NCBI GenBank assembly: GCA_024509875.1
Contig: JAMPIV010003464.1
Location: forward strand, 1-64,000
Source: Oreohelix idahoensis
Lineage: Eukaryota; Mollusca; Gastropoda; Stylommatophora; Oreohelicidae
Direction: 5' to 3'
DNA length: 64,000 nt
Shown here: positions 45,837-57,471 of the stretch, piece by piece
How positions within the stretch are numbered: the stretch's first letter is position 1
Layout: each line of letters begins with the position of its first letter
Translations under genes and position numbers: made by a program
Notes under the pieces: model-generated
The model's input: the letters and a program-made list of their open reading frames with translations, nothing else
Told to the model about the DNA's origin: nothing
Database searches by the model: none

Positions 45837-46711
45837 AGTATACCGTTGAGGTCAATGAAAGTCCATTTGACAATAAACCAATATAATTAATGTTAAGTCA
45901 TTAGAAGAATATAATAAGTGGGATGGAATTGTGTAAGGGAATTAAATACTAAATTCGAACAAAAGAAATGATTCATCGTGTACAAAAATGTACAAAATAC
46001 AAACTAAGAAGTGGCAGAGGAAATGAAACAATGAAATAAATGTGGGTGAAGAATGATAAGAAATAGAGAATCAAGTGATATTATTTGAAAAAGATGAATG
46101 GAAAGAAATATGTCAACCAGTGAAACAAAATGAAAATGTGTAATGTATGTATGAATGTGCATAAGTGTAATAGCATGGAAACATAATGCAACAAAAATCA
46201 AAGTGCAAATTAAAAGACCAGAAGAAAACAACACAGCCCAAACAGAGTGTAGGGAGATTCAACTATACAGCGTAAGCTATCTAATAAAAGGTAAGTATAG
46301 CTAATCAGTAATCTACGTATACCAAATATATTAGTGGCAAATGATGCGCTACAATATAATATTTGAGGTAGGCGCAAATGTTCAGCGAACGAAAATCCTA
46401 GGTAATGTCATAAGTGTAGAACAAGATCATGTAACATTAATTATGTAAAAGTGTGATTAAAATTTCGCAACAGTGTTAATAAGTTGGCAAGTAAAATTGT
46501 TATTGATCCACACAAACAGTGTAGGAAATGTACTTGTAACGTTCAGTTAAACTAAAATGACATTAATGCGTTCACGCGCTAAAAAGTAGTTTAATGTTAA
46601 TTCATATACATTGGTAGAAACGTGTACATAATATATTGGCGGACAAAAGAAGTCACTCGTAGTTTAATATTATGAAATAGAACCAAAACATATTTGGTAG
46701 TTAGTAAAAGT

Positions 46712-47889
46712 TGACATTTTATGACAATCTGGATGAAGCAATTAAGAAAATTCCAAAGAAAGATCTTCTCATCGTGCTAGGTGATTGGAATGCTAAAATA
46801 TGGCCAGATGCATACGGTCACTGGGCTGGCACAGTGGGGAAATTTGGGACAGGAGAAACCAACGATCGAGGACTAAGGCTACTAGAATTTGCCAGCAACT
46901 ATAAACTAACCCTTGCAAATACACTATTTCCTCATAAGTTATCAAGAAGAACAACGTGGCATGCCCCAAAAACTGAGATACATGGCCAAATTGATTTTAT
47001 TCTTGTATCCAAAAGATTCAAGTGCAGAATTAATAAAGGCTAGACTAGGACTTTTCCTGGCGCCGACATTGGTAGTGATCACGACATAGTATTGATGATG
47101 CTCAAGCTTAAACTCAAAAAGAACTATAATCAAAACAGATGTTCTCAGTTAAGATTCAATTTAGACAAATTGAAAGATCCAGAAATCACGGGAATCTTTG
47201 AGGCAACTGTTGGAGGAAAATTCGCAGCTCTCAACTTTTTGGAGGATGATATCAACTCAATCACAAAGAACATGAAAGACGTGCTCATTGAATCAGCAAC
47301 AGAAATACTTGGTAAAAGAAAGAAAATAAACAAACCATGGGTTACAGATGCCATTCTGAAGTTATGTGATACACGGCGGGAAATGAAGAAGGTGAAGAAA
47401 GAGGTTCCTGAAGCAGCATGGCAATACAGTATGGTGAATAAAAATATTAGAAAGAAAATGAAACAGGCCAAAGAAAAATGGGTAGCTGATCAATGTGAGT
47501 CCATTAATACGGGGCTAATAAAAGGTAACAGCAAGGCAGCTTTTGACACATTAAGAAAACTATCAAAACCCCAACAGCCCAGGGTAACTGTCATAGAAGA
47601 TAGCAATGGGGCTCTGCTCAATGAAAAAAACAGCTGTAATGAGAAGGTGGACAGAATATTGTAAAGAATTATATAACTGTAAACTTGACACTGACTTAGG
47701 CATATTAAACAACATTAAGTGCGAAAACAGAGAACTTGGAAATGCAGCAATACTACGGGAAGAAGTGGAAGAGGCTATATGTTCGATGAAAGGAGGGAAG
47801 TCACCGGGTGTGGATAATATACCAGCAGAGCTCTTGAAATATGGAGGACCAGATATAGTAAAAATCATGACAACAATTTGCCAGAAGAT
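46712..47889 (+). pseudogene. LINE-F endonuclease and linker
   Basis: Endonuclease blocks: DLLIVLGDWNAKIWPD (46760-46810), ETNDRGLRLLEFASNYKLTL, TTWHAPKTEIHGQIDFIL, a stop at 47041-47043, then PGADIGSDHDIVLMMLKLKL (catalytic SDH intact). Linker: KKINKPWVTDAILKLCDTRR, KKMKQAKEKWVADQCESIN, DSNGALLNEK, a frameshift at 47620-47640, MRRWTEYCKELYNC, and REEVEEAICSMKGGKSPGVD with NIPAELLKYGGPDIVKIM just before the RT. It breaks off in a (TAA)n run at 47890. The clade is close to LINE-A but distinct. Confidence 0.85.
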
Positions 47890-47909
47890 ATAATAATAAT
47901 AATAATAAA
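47890..47909 (+). repeat. (TAA)n microsatellite
   Basis: Six to seven TAA units (ATAATAATAATAATAATAA) separating the LINE-F linker from more decayed RT sequence. Confidence 0.9.
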
Positions 47910-49293
47910 TTCTTTAAAAAGAACGGACGCATCATTAGTAGTACCGCTTCCAGGTTGTTCGTTGTGAAATCCTAAAAATCTTGCACATTATTTACAACGA
48001 ACCCTTAGCCTTATTATTGTTCATTCAAGTAAGTGATTCTTTTGGTCTTACTTTTGAACCGCTTAAAACAGAAAATCCCAAGAAAGCGCCTGTCAGAGGT
48101 ATTCTGTTGTTTTTTGCATTTAGACAAAAAAGAAGTACCTCAGAACAAATCTTCAATTTAGATTATGATCGAAAAATTTCTCCAGCATCAACATGATTTG
48201 TCGATAACTTGAATTCGATTTCACAACTGATGTTCATGAGTCTTTCTAAGACATTTGTTCTCGAATGTATTCAGCTTGTTCTCCAATGATTTTGTTATTT
48301 TCCAACTCTCACAGCCGTATGTTAACACTGAGATAACATTTGAATTACAACAGACGAAGCTTGGTATGTATATTGCAAGATCGACATTTCCAAATGTTAG
48401 ATAATCTTTGAAGGCGCTAAAACAACTAGTATGGATTTTTCGCTTGGATGTCACCATCCTGTCACCATTTGCTACTTAAATATTGAAACTTTCAACTTAT
48501 GTATCCCCAGGATGATATCAAAGGTCTCGTTAGAAAAGTTCATAGCTTTAGTTTTAGAGGCATTTATTTGGAGACCAATTGTAACCGAGAGATGACACAA
48601 ATTATGCTGAAAAAATTGATCTGATAGCTGGAACAATCATTAGTCAAGACCGCTTCCTAAAGAAAGAAATCTAAAAATGTGCAAGAACTACAGAACCATT
48701 CGCCTTATTAGTCATCCAAGTAAGGTGATGCTAAGGATACTTTTGAACAGAATAAAACAGAAATCAGAAGAAATCTTGTCAGAGGAACAGGCTGGCTTTA
48801 GCCATAAACAGCTTTAGACCAAAAAGTTAAGTACCTCGGGTCCAAACTATATGTAGATTACTGATCAAGAAAAAATCTCCAGCACAACATGATTTGGCCA
48901 TAAGCTTGCCATCGATTTCACAAAAGCCTTCGAATGTGAGTCTGGCATGAAAGTTATGGCAAATAATCTGTAAAGATTCAATTTTGATACAAATCACTTA
49001 TATCATCTGAATTCACTTACATGGGTGTGAGCAGTGCACTTTTTGCAAGATACGGAGCAAGGATTTAGGCTTTCAAAACAAAATGTTATAGAAGAGGGAT
49101 TTGCTGTCACCAGTGCTATAAATATATATCAGAACATATTATGTTAGAGAGCTCTATACGATTATAAATCACCATATCGATTGGAGGCCACCACTGTGTA
49201 ATCTACGTCTTGCTGATGATATTGAACTGATAGCTGGAACAGAATCAGAACTTCAAGACCCTACCTCTAGACTGGAGAAAGTAACAAGAACGT
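47910..49293. pseudogene. mosaic of decayed LINE RT pieces on both strands
   Basis: Plus strand 47920-48200: NPKNLAHYLQRTLSLII and FRQKRSTSEQIFNLDYDRK. Minus strand 48457-48221: VISVLTYGCESWKITKSLEN with NKLNTFENKCLRKT, an RT C-terminus. Plus strand 48690-48960: NYRTIRLISHPSKVMLRILL, SEEQAGFSHKQL and LAIDFTKAFE. Plus strand 49195-49290: CNLRLADDIELIAGTESELQ (the catalytic ADD block). The first and third pieces are two diverged copies of the same RT region, so several insertions or duplications are overlaid. Confidence 0.7.
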
Positions 49294-49364
49294 AGTCACT
49301 AGCGAGCACACAACTAAAAAATGTAAACCTTCACGTGGCGTCATCTTATGTAAGTAGTGACATA

Positions 49365-49958
49365 TCAATGATGACTGGGTAGTGCAGTGGTGTCATAATT
49401 TGTGAGGTGCAGTGGCCCGGTAGAATCTGGAAGGCATCTGGATAATAAGTAGGCCAGGACATTTACAGAGCCACGGATAGCACGGATCGAAAAATGGAAG
49501 GACTGCAAAGAAATGGCATAGCGTGTTGATCTTGAGCTCTTTAAATAATTGTTCTGGAGCGCTGTAAGGGCTCGTTGGTCAGTTTCCACGAAAACATGTG
49601 CACCGAGAAGGAACCGTTGCAATTTGAGGATGGACAAAACCACAACCAGTAATTCTTTGTCCAGTTCAGAATAATTGCGTTCTGCCGTAGTTAGCTTTCT
49701 TGACATGTACATCAAAGGGTGTATTGTTCCAGAGTAACACTGCAGCAATGAACCACCAATTCCCATCGATGAAGCATCGCTGCGAAGAATAAAAGGTATA
49801 TCTGCGTTTGAAAATCGTAAAATAGGAGCAGATGAAAATAATGATTTAATTTTATCTGAAGTGGTCTAGCACTCTGAGGACCACTAAACCATGTTTGGTG
49901 AACCTTTCTTTAATAAATGAGAAAGGGTAGCAGTAAAAGTAGCCAAGAATGAGTTGAA
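49365..49958 (-). pseudogene. Gypsy RNase H (minus), copy 2
   Basis: Near duplicate of 39336-39950: GGSLLQCYSGTIHPLMYMSR, NYSELDKELLVVVLSILKLQ, FLLGAHVFVETDQRALTALQ and GSVNVLAYLLSRCLPD. The RNase H Asp near the end (LADLLSR) is changed to LAYLLSR. Stop at the same place as copy 1. No integrase follows. Confidence 0.88.
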
Positions 49959-49961
49959 ATG

Positions 49962-50125
49962 AGAAGAGGTTTACAGAAGGTATCTATGGGCATCTGTCGG
50001 CTTTTACTATACTGAGGTATTAAGACCGGAAGGCGTGATAGTAATAGTAATGTCAAGAAAGTTGACAGATACTGTAAGACGAATCCCCCTTTTTCGATTT
50101 TTTCCTCACACTCATCGACTGTTCT
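49962..50125. pseudogene. rearranged Penelope-like element fragment
   Basis: Positions 49975-50075 are the reverse complement of a stretch within 54050-54260 (with TTTCTTGACATTACTATTAC in that element). Positions 50076-50125 match 55557-55605 in direct orientation (GTAAGACGA...CCTTTTTCGAT). The two parts are joined head to head, a small inverted structure from the same family as the element at 53180-55600. Confidence 0.75.
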
Positions 50126-50161
50126 CCACGTCTTACCGCAGTTCCCCTCAACTTCCTCGAC

Positions 50162-50164
<3 letters not shown>

Positions 50165-50234
<70 letters not shown>
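50165..50234. repeat. (AT)n microsatellite, ~70 bp
   Basis: Third long TA tract in the window, directly after the rearranged Penelope-like fragment. Confidence 0.97.
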
Positions 50235-50237
<3 letters not shown>

Positions 50238-50239
50238 TT

Positions 50240-53175
50240 ACTGCACCGTGTCTCTGTTATATCGTGCCTCTATCTACTTTTCCTGCTTATCCTCCCGATC
50301 CTATCCTATCTCTCCTTTTTTCAGTATTGCATAGCATTTTATATTCTTTTTATTCATGTTCATATTTCCCTACTCTTCCTTTATTCCTTATATTACTGCA
50401 CTTTATCCTGTTTATTTATTTTTCATTTATCTCTTCAGTGTTTATTATATTTTATTTATTTATTATTAATTTTTTATTTTATGTTCTGTGCGATTCACTT
50501 TTCTCCTGGTTCTTTCCCCACTATGCCCTCTCTAAAATATTTTATCAATTCTCTCCATGTGTCGGTCACCACCAGCTTTAGCTCCCTGCCTCCTGATATA
50601 TCCTGTGCCTCTATTGACTGTGCATTCGTAACCTTCATGAAAACCAGATTCACCTCTCATCTCCATGTAATAAAATGCTCCGTTTTCACACCCCTCCCAA
50701 ATATATATTAATGTTACCACATTAAAATTTTTCCGCTACGACTAGAAGTAGAATTTACCGTACCGCCGCCATCCGTACCCTACCCCTCTTCTTAGGTTTA
50801 TGAATGTACGGCGAGAAAATTGGACAATAATTTGAATATTTCCACTGTTGGCTCTAGATTTGAAAGTATAAACACTCATTGTTAGGAGTCCTCTTCACCA
50901 AAACACACACACAGCCCGCGTTTCATGTCTCTAGTTGTTTCTGACAAAATCCGAAAGCGTGCAAAAAATTCAACTTGTCGCCCCGTCTGAAAGCGAGAGA
51001 GCGAAGGGGAAAGCGTGGAGTAAAAGAAAACAATCGCGCCTAACTTGCACGTTCAAACTGTAAACTAACAACCACTATTGTGCAGGGGCGAGAGAGGAAA
51101 AATGAGAAATTTAGAGAATGGCTTTCTTTATAAACTACAATTGATGCTTGGAAGGATAACGTTAATATTGTTAACATGATAGCCTTCATTGTCCCTTATA
51201 ATAACTTAGATGAACCTTAGAAGACATATTTTATTAATATTGTGGTTCAGTAGAAGAAAACCATAAATTAAAGGAAAAGTACAAAAATGGAAACGACGAT
51301 AAATAAGTAGATAAAACTTATCTAGAAAGATAAAGGACAGTTGACTGTTTAATAATTACTTTTCATAATTAAAATCGCCCAATTAATAACAAAGATATTG
51401 TAAGAAATAAGAAAATTTTGGAACAGTTGACAGACACACTGAGATCCGCACTCAATTTAAAAGTTACATTTCGGGACGCGTTGTTTGAAAGAGCAGTCAA
51501 ATTGGCTTGCCTCATTTGGATTGGGTACTGCTAGTGAGGAAAGGGAGAGGTAACTTTAAAGATTTGCCAGCTTTAGCGACACATAGTTTTACACATGAAT
51601 ATTAAAATCAGACTGGTGAACTTATTGATAAAACGAACACAAATGTTTGGGATTTTCAAAAAAGAGTCACATTTTTGGACTCGTGGTTTCATAGGCTATT
51701 AGCAGAGAAAGACAGAGGTAGGACGCCACTTGACGAATATTTTTTCACCTAGTGAGATTAAGAACAGTAGCAAAGCCTTGTGTGTGACCCATTGCCTTTG
51801 CGTCTGGACAGCGGCGATCAAAATTAGAGCCCACTGATCGCCAGTTAATCCATGCTAGTGTATTATTTCATTGATTGTGGTAAGATAAATGCTTTTATTA
51901 ATGTTCTTATTAATGTGTAGAGGCTAACCCAGATAGGGCGCCCACAAATTTTGTGTTGTGCGACATTGCTATTGTGGAAGCTTATGACAACCTAAGGGAG
52001 CACATGCATGCCTACGCAGACTATTGAAACAGAAAAACAAAATGTAAATGGTGTTTGAATATTGCCATGCTTAACAAAATATTTTGACTATAAGACCAGA
52101 AAGCTACTGGCAGTTCTCTACAGGCCACATTGTTCTAATAACTCTTGGAGATTAAATAGGAAGTCATACTACCAGAGTTAACAGATCATTAGAAAGAAAA
52201 AAGAAAAGAGTGTATCCCAGCTGATGATATAAAAGATAACTAAAGTCTAAGTGACAGAGGCGTTGAAGCCATGTGGGAAAGAGCAGATACCCACGGATTG
52301 AGAAGAAGTCACAATACAATTAGGAACTGTAGCTATTGATTAGCACTTGGGCTGATCACTACGAATGTTTAACGATGTTTATTTATTAGGTGTGGAGATA
52401 TGTATATGAGGTGTATTTAGGGAGGCATTGTTCATTGTTTCAGGGTTGCATCAACAAGTAACCAGTAAGACAAAACCTGGAGAGGCAGTGTACGAGGCAA
52501 CTTACCTGTTGCTGGTATTGTGAAATTTAACTGCAAAACTTACTCCAACTGAGACACGTGTGAACATAAAGTGTCCTATTTCCAGTCAACCCCGACTTGC
52601 ACGGATTGAAAGATAAGCCTTCGTTTTGAGTGCGAATGATTTCTCATTTCATTGTTAACCTCCACACTGTAATTAAACGTTCTAGTGACATGATGAAAGG
52701 AACAGTTCTTCCAACTAGTGACCCTTCTTAATACCTTGTTACTACAGCCTGGGATACAAGTAAAGAAACATTTTAATAATATCATTTATTGGACAAGATG
52801 TCCATCCACTGTATTTACCTATGTACATAACCACATTTATTTTGAGTTTAACCTTCCTGATTCAAAACATTTGAGAGTCAGGAAATTAAAATTGTAAATT
52901 AATTCTATAACTTTAACCACTGTCTTACTTGAGTTTATTAGATTGAGTTACAGTTGTGTTAAATTTGTTATCATACATCACACATACATTACCCTAGACA
53001 CGTAGCCATATAAATTAATAGACTTAAAATATTTCGCAAAGTGAGATTATAGGGTGGTAGCAGTTAGGTACCCTGAGAATACATCATAATCAACTATTAG
53101 ACTCAGGGACTTATATAGCTGGACCTCACTCTGTAGACAATTAATAATAATTAACAAAAATAACATATAAACCCA
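50240..53175. other. intergenic, no recognisable feature
   Basis: About 2.9 kb. The first 500 bp are T- and C-rich, the rest AT-rich. Only short frames without family motifs are present on either strand. I see no exon-like structure that I can defend. Confidence 0.5.
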
Positions 53176-55165
53176 CCACACTCCACTTTATTCATATCTG
53201 CCTCCACCACAAAATTCTTCCTAATGGATTATCTTCCAATTTCCATCCATCTGCTGGCACACTCAATCCAAGGGAACAACGTCTCCTACAACGAATTGAG
53301 ACCAGATATGGCTTTCAACGTATGCCCGTAGTGGCTGCCAGTCACTCCCGCCTTTTATCGGATCTCAGTGCCCAACAGTCCCAGCTTCTGCTTCACTTAC
53401 GTTGTCTCACCTCCAACAACTTCCCTCTCTATTCTATGATACGCACCACTATCTACACACTGAACCGGAAGCTGCATGAGTCCCTTTCCACTACTAAACA
53501 TCATAAACTATCCCGTCTCCTCCCTACCCTTAAATCTGCTCCTCCATCCTCCACTCCATCCTGCACTCAGGTAGTCTGCATCCCTCAGATCTGCCGCTCT
53601 CTGAGGGAGAGCGCTCTGTTCTCAGTAAAAGCCTACACTTTGCTCCTCTTCCTCCGACCCTAGACCCACACAATCTCCTCCAGGATGTTCATCGGTTTCA
53701 TCGTCGCATGAGGCTGAAGTTCCATTTTAGACAGGAAGACTGCACTCCGCAGTCTCAGGCTGAAACCGACATCTTTGCATGTTTTTCTCACTCTACGAAA
53801 CCTCCCTTTACATCAAAACCTGGGGCTTCCCATGCCCTGGACCTGTATATCAAGAACACCATCCATGACACTTGGAGCATCAGATATGGCAACAATACTC
53901 CGGTCCTTTCCTAGGGTTTTACCACAGATATATCGATGATGGCATAGGTCTCACAGATATGTCCGTGACTGATTTATCCCGCTTCATCGACTTTGTCAAC
54001 CATTTCCACCGAACCTTCAAGTTCAGCTCCCTCATCTCCACAGTATCTGTCAACTTTCTTGACATTACTATTACTATCACGCTTTACACCGCTTCATCGA
54101 CTTTGTCAACCACGTCCTCCCCACCATTAAGTTCATCTCCCTCATCTCCATAGTATATGTCAATTTTCTTGATATTACTATTACTATCACACCTTCCGGC
54201 CTTAATTCCTCAGTATAGTACAAGCCGATAGATGCCCATAGCTTTCTTCGGTATACCTCTTCTCATCCTCGGGCTTGTCATGACTCCCTTCCATTCTCAC
54301 AACTTCTCCGCCTCCGCCGATTGTGCCTTGACGACAATGACTTCCACTTCCGAGCCAATGAGATACTGATTTTCTTCCGTAGCAGACTTTATCCGGAACA
54401 TGTTCTCACCTCTGCCCTCCAACGTGTGCTCCCCATCTCTCGTCAGGAGGCCCTCAAAACTCACTATAAACCCACTTCGAATAGAGTCAAATTAATCAAG
54501 ATCTATCACCCTCACAATACTGCAGTCAAACAGATCAGCTATCTCCCTATCCTTCAAGCAGAGTCTGCGACCCAAGAAGTTTTCGGTGAAGCACATTTGG
54601 TGGAATATAGACGCGACAAGAACTTGAAGGATCTTCATGTTCGCAGCCGTCTTCCAAAGGAGAATGCCACTCACTTTGGCACACTACCATGTGGTCGGAC
54701 ACGATGTACACGTGCAAATATATCATCTCAACCGACAAGGTGTCTTTCCCTGAGGCTATGTATTTCATCACCAGTAGCTTCAAATGTTAGTCGCGCAATG
54801 CCATTTATACGATCATATGTAAACGTTGCTGCAAAACATATATTGGCCAAACAGGCAAACGACTTGGGGACAAATTGAGCCAGCCCTTGAATGAAATCTC
54901 TCAGCAAAAATCCACACCAGTCGCCATACACTTTAATGGTCCTGAGCATCATAGTCCCATCGACATCCAGGTCACGGCGATCAGATCCTGCTCCTCTGAC
55001 ACTGCTAGCTGAGAACAGCTTGAGAACCGTCTTATCCACCGCATGGGGTGTCTAAAACCAGCTGGTCTTAACACTCTGCACACATTTGTCTTACGCCACC
55101 CTTTCCTCTCTTGTTCTATTTTGACTCTTTCCACTCTTATCCTATTTTTCTATTTTTCCGCCACC
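53176..55165 (+). pseudogene. Penelope-like element: partial RT and GIY-YIG endonuclease
   Basis: Order: an N-terminal domain (LHHKILPNGLSSNFHPSAGT, QRIETRYGFQRMPVVAASHS, NRKLHESLSTTKHHKLSRLL; 53200-53530); VHRFHRRMRLKFHFRQED (53685-53740); then an abrupt jump to HRYIDDGIGLTDMSVTDLS (53922-53975), the catalytic YIDD block; FLDITITIT, FLRYTSSHP; LLRLRRLCLDDNDFHFRANE (54305-54365); the CGRTRC cysteine cluster near 54690; and finally CKRCCKTYIGQTGKRLGDKL (54828-54887). That last block is the YIG part of a GIY-YIG nuclease and is followed by PVAIHFNGPEHHSPIDIQVT and EQLENRLIHRMG with the expected Glu. RT motifs between the N-domain and YIDD (about 150 residues) are missing. Frames change at least four times, and a TGA lies near 55010. 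Confidence 0.85.
53981..54200 (+). repeat. 110-bp tandem duplication within the Penelope-like RT
   Basis: GCTTCATCGACTTTGTCAAC begins both copies (53981 and 54091). The copies differ at several bases, so the duplication is not recent. Confidence 0.9.
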
Positions 55166-55503
55166 TTCTAATAATATGTATGAATAGAATACACTGTTTT
55201 TAATATGTCTTGGATTTTTTTTTATTTCATATTTATTTATCTCCAACTCATTCTGTCCTTTTCTATTTCCAGTCCCCACTAATATTTCGTTTGGGTAGTT
55301 TATTGTTTAGTTTCGTTTTTTAGTTTCTGAGTATGTATTGTGTACATCTGGTGGTGGCAGTCTCCTTTTCCGGGCACGCTCGTCCGTTCGCGGGAAGCAA
55401 AAGTGTTAGGACTTCGATGTCTCAAGGGAAGTACCTAGGTTTAATTTTTTTATATTTACTTAGGTTCTTTTGTGTCCTATCTAGCCCTCACTTTCTTTCC
55501 TTT

Positions 55504-55535
55504 CCCTGACGAAGGACTTGTGGCCGTAACGTTGG
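55504..55535 (+). ncRNA. decayed hammerhead-ribozyme-like motif
   Basis: CCCTGACGAAGGACTTGTGG then CCGTAACGTTGG. The CTGANGA core is intact. A short stem II can form (GGAC with GGCC around TTGT, one mismatch). The second conserved core GAAAC reads GTAAC. Penelope-like elements are known to carry minimal type I hammerhead ribozymes in their terminal regions, and this lies in the right place, about 350 bp after the ORF. The altered core suggests it no longer cleaves. Confidence 0.45.
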
Positions 55536-55609
55536 CTATTTTCTTTGCCTTTTGTCTTCGTAAGACGATTCACCTTTTTCGATGTTTTTTCACACCCATC
55601 CATTGATCT

Positions 55610-56080
55610 AATCATACAACAGTACAACAGAGGTCTGGCAACCCTAAATGCAATGGCCGCAGCGCACCAGCAACAGAGACTACTGTTTCTCCTGAATAAT
55701 CAGTTAGTAATTTCTGTTAGCGAGTTTGGTCTGGTAATACTCATTTTGTCAATATCACAATGTGAACGATTTGAACGCATTTAAAATGAAGGAACGCATG
55801 TAGTCTTGGGCTATACGCGAGATACCCACATCGTGACGATGTGGTACATGCTTGGATTACAGTCGATTCGATTCAGATATGCGATGGCTCAGCCAAAGGC
55901 CTATCTGCGAGTAACCACAGGCAAAAGTCAGCCCACTACATGTAAACATAGCTGACATTAAGGAAGTGAGAATAAAGAGGGGGATGTCATGAAGGGCACA
56001 GGCAGAGACAGCGACTGAGCAGACGACCACAGTTAAAAATATATTCAAAGGCACAGAGTGGAGTAAATCAGATGAGAACT
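55610..56080. other. no recognisable feature
   Basis: Between the Penelope-like 3' region and the next LINE tail. Only short frames with no motif. Confidence 0.4.
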
Positions 56081-56189
56081 GGGTCAACTATCAGCAAATC
56101 ATCATCAGCCTTGGTAGCGAGTGCAGAATTTGGGCCAATGGGAGGGCACAGCTGGAAATTGATCAACTGATAAATTATCATGCCTGGGA

Positions 56190-56990
56190 TGAAGATGCCA
56201 TTGTGCACACTGATAGGTCTGTAATCCGTGGAGAAATCAGGATGTAGCTTGTCTACTAGAGTAAACGGAAAAATCTCCGCTGAACATAGCGAGCTTACGT
56301 AACAATGGAGTGAGAATGGAGTTAGAAGCAGCTACTGCTGCCTTAAGGTGGTTGTCTGAGACTCCATTAACAAGGGCAGTTATTGTGTCAGACTCACAGT
56401 CCACGCTTCGGAAGGTCAAAGTTGATGGCTCTATCATGAATTGAAACCCCTTTAGGAACTGGTGCGGATCTACTAGAAGGCGCATTGGATACGGATAAGG
56501 GAGATATTCTCATTGCAATGAATGATCGCCTACTAGAAAATGACAATGCAATCGATGAATCATCAAGGCTAAGACTGCTAGAATTTGGCATCAAACGTAA
56601 GACCAGCAGGGATGGACGTATGAGGACAACAAGAACAAATATTATTCATATTCTTCCACATTTGCAGAGGGAGACTGAGCACCTATAGGTTTGCCCAGAG
56701 TGCAGTGACGTCGAATCTGATCAACAACCAACTTACATGCATGAGTTGTTACAACGATCAACTTACATGCATGAGTTATTACAACAACCAACTTACATGC
56801 ATGAGTTATTACAACGAAGATCATCTCATTAATTTTGAGACTCAAACAGATGCAAACATAGCTTTCCCACGGATTCCGATGGTCCAACTTCTCAAAGAAT
56901 GGATCGGACGAAAATGTATCTGTGTGACCCTCTGAGAAAGAAGAATCCCGTGTTGTCTGGTTTCCGTGGTCAGTAAAGACCTTTTCACTT
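56190..56990 (+). pseudogene. RNase H-bearing LINE, 3' end
   Basis: EDAIVHTDRSVIRGE (RNase H first Asp, 56195-56240; the usual TDGS is TDRS), then RAVIVSDSQSTLRKVKVDGS (second Asp region, 56365-56435), then DTDKGDILIAMNDRLLENDN, SSRLRLLEFGIKRKTSRDGR and LQRETEHL*VCPECSDVESD. The CPGHAG block seen in the 22.3-kb copy is deleted here. Inside, a 29-30 bp block around CAACTTACATGCATGAGTTR is repeated three times (56735-56815). The 3' end has a (TTG)n run at 57001-57015. Confidence 0.82.
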
Positions 56991-57169
56991 TGCATATACC
57001 TTGTTGTTGTTGTTTTTTTAAGAGATGATGGGTGGAGAGCGGGCACTTAACAGCTGCCTGTTATTGCTTCTTGTCGTTCCATCTTGGTCTATCCAGTTCA
57101 GCCTGAAAATTGGTTATAGTTGGGGTATTTGGTGTAATTTTATTTAATAATTTTGTATACTATTTAAAT

Positions 57170-57470
57170 AACTATTGTCTTTTGGATTGTTGATTTTAAT
57201 TTATATTAGTATTTGTCATTTTATTTTCTCTTTCGTATTGTTTATGGATAACTATTGTCCTTTACACTTGGTTTTAATTTGTATTAGTATTTGTTCTTTC
57301 CGAGTTGTTGTTTTTTATTTAAACCTCGTTGTCTTTCCTTGTCTAATGAGTAGTTAGCAAGTTTTTTTTCCTGTTGTTTTTTTTAAAAATGATTTGTTTG
57401 TTCTTGTTGCTTAATTTCTCTTTGGTTGAATGTCTTTTCTAAATTACTAACCTTATATGTTTTCCTTTGT
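57170..57470. repeat. two diverged copies of an ~85-bp T-rich block
   Basis: AACTATTGTC...TTTTAATTTRTATTAGTATTTGT occurs at about 57170-57225 and 57248-57300. It probably belongs to the 3' UTR of the minus-strand LINE that follows. Confidence 0.6.
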
Positions 57471-57471
57471 T

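Larger units (their letters stand above)
44060..49960. repeat. 2.2-kb duplicated segment, copy 2, split by two LINEs
   Basis: Same sequence as 37750-39950, in three pieces: 44060-44643, 45837-46711 and 49294-49960. The first gap is a LINE-A copy flanked by a 6-bp duplication AGTATA. The second gap holds LINE-F and LINE debris and replaces about 36 bp present in copy 1 (39230-39265). Both copies end at the same GAGTTGAAAT on the right. Confidence 0.85.

Noticed and set aside
47145..47471. 108-residue minus-strand frame
   Set aside because: Antisense of the LINE-F linker, which has clear motifs on the plus strand.
50540..50720. Minus-strand frame and pyrimidine-rich plus strand as an exon with polypyrimidine tract
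   Set aside because: No conserved protein motif or convincing donor/acceptor pair; composition alone is not enough.
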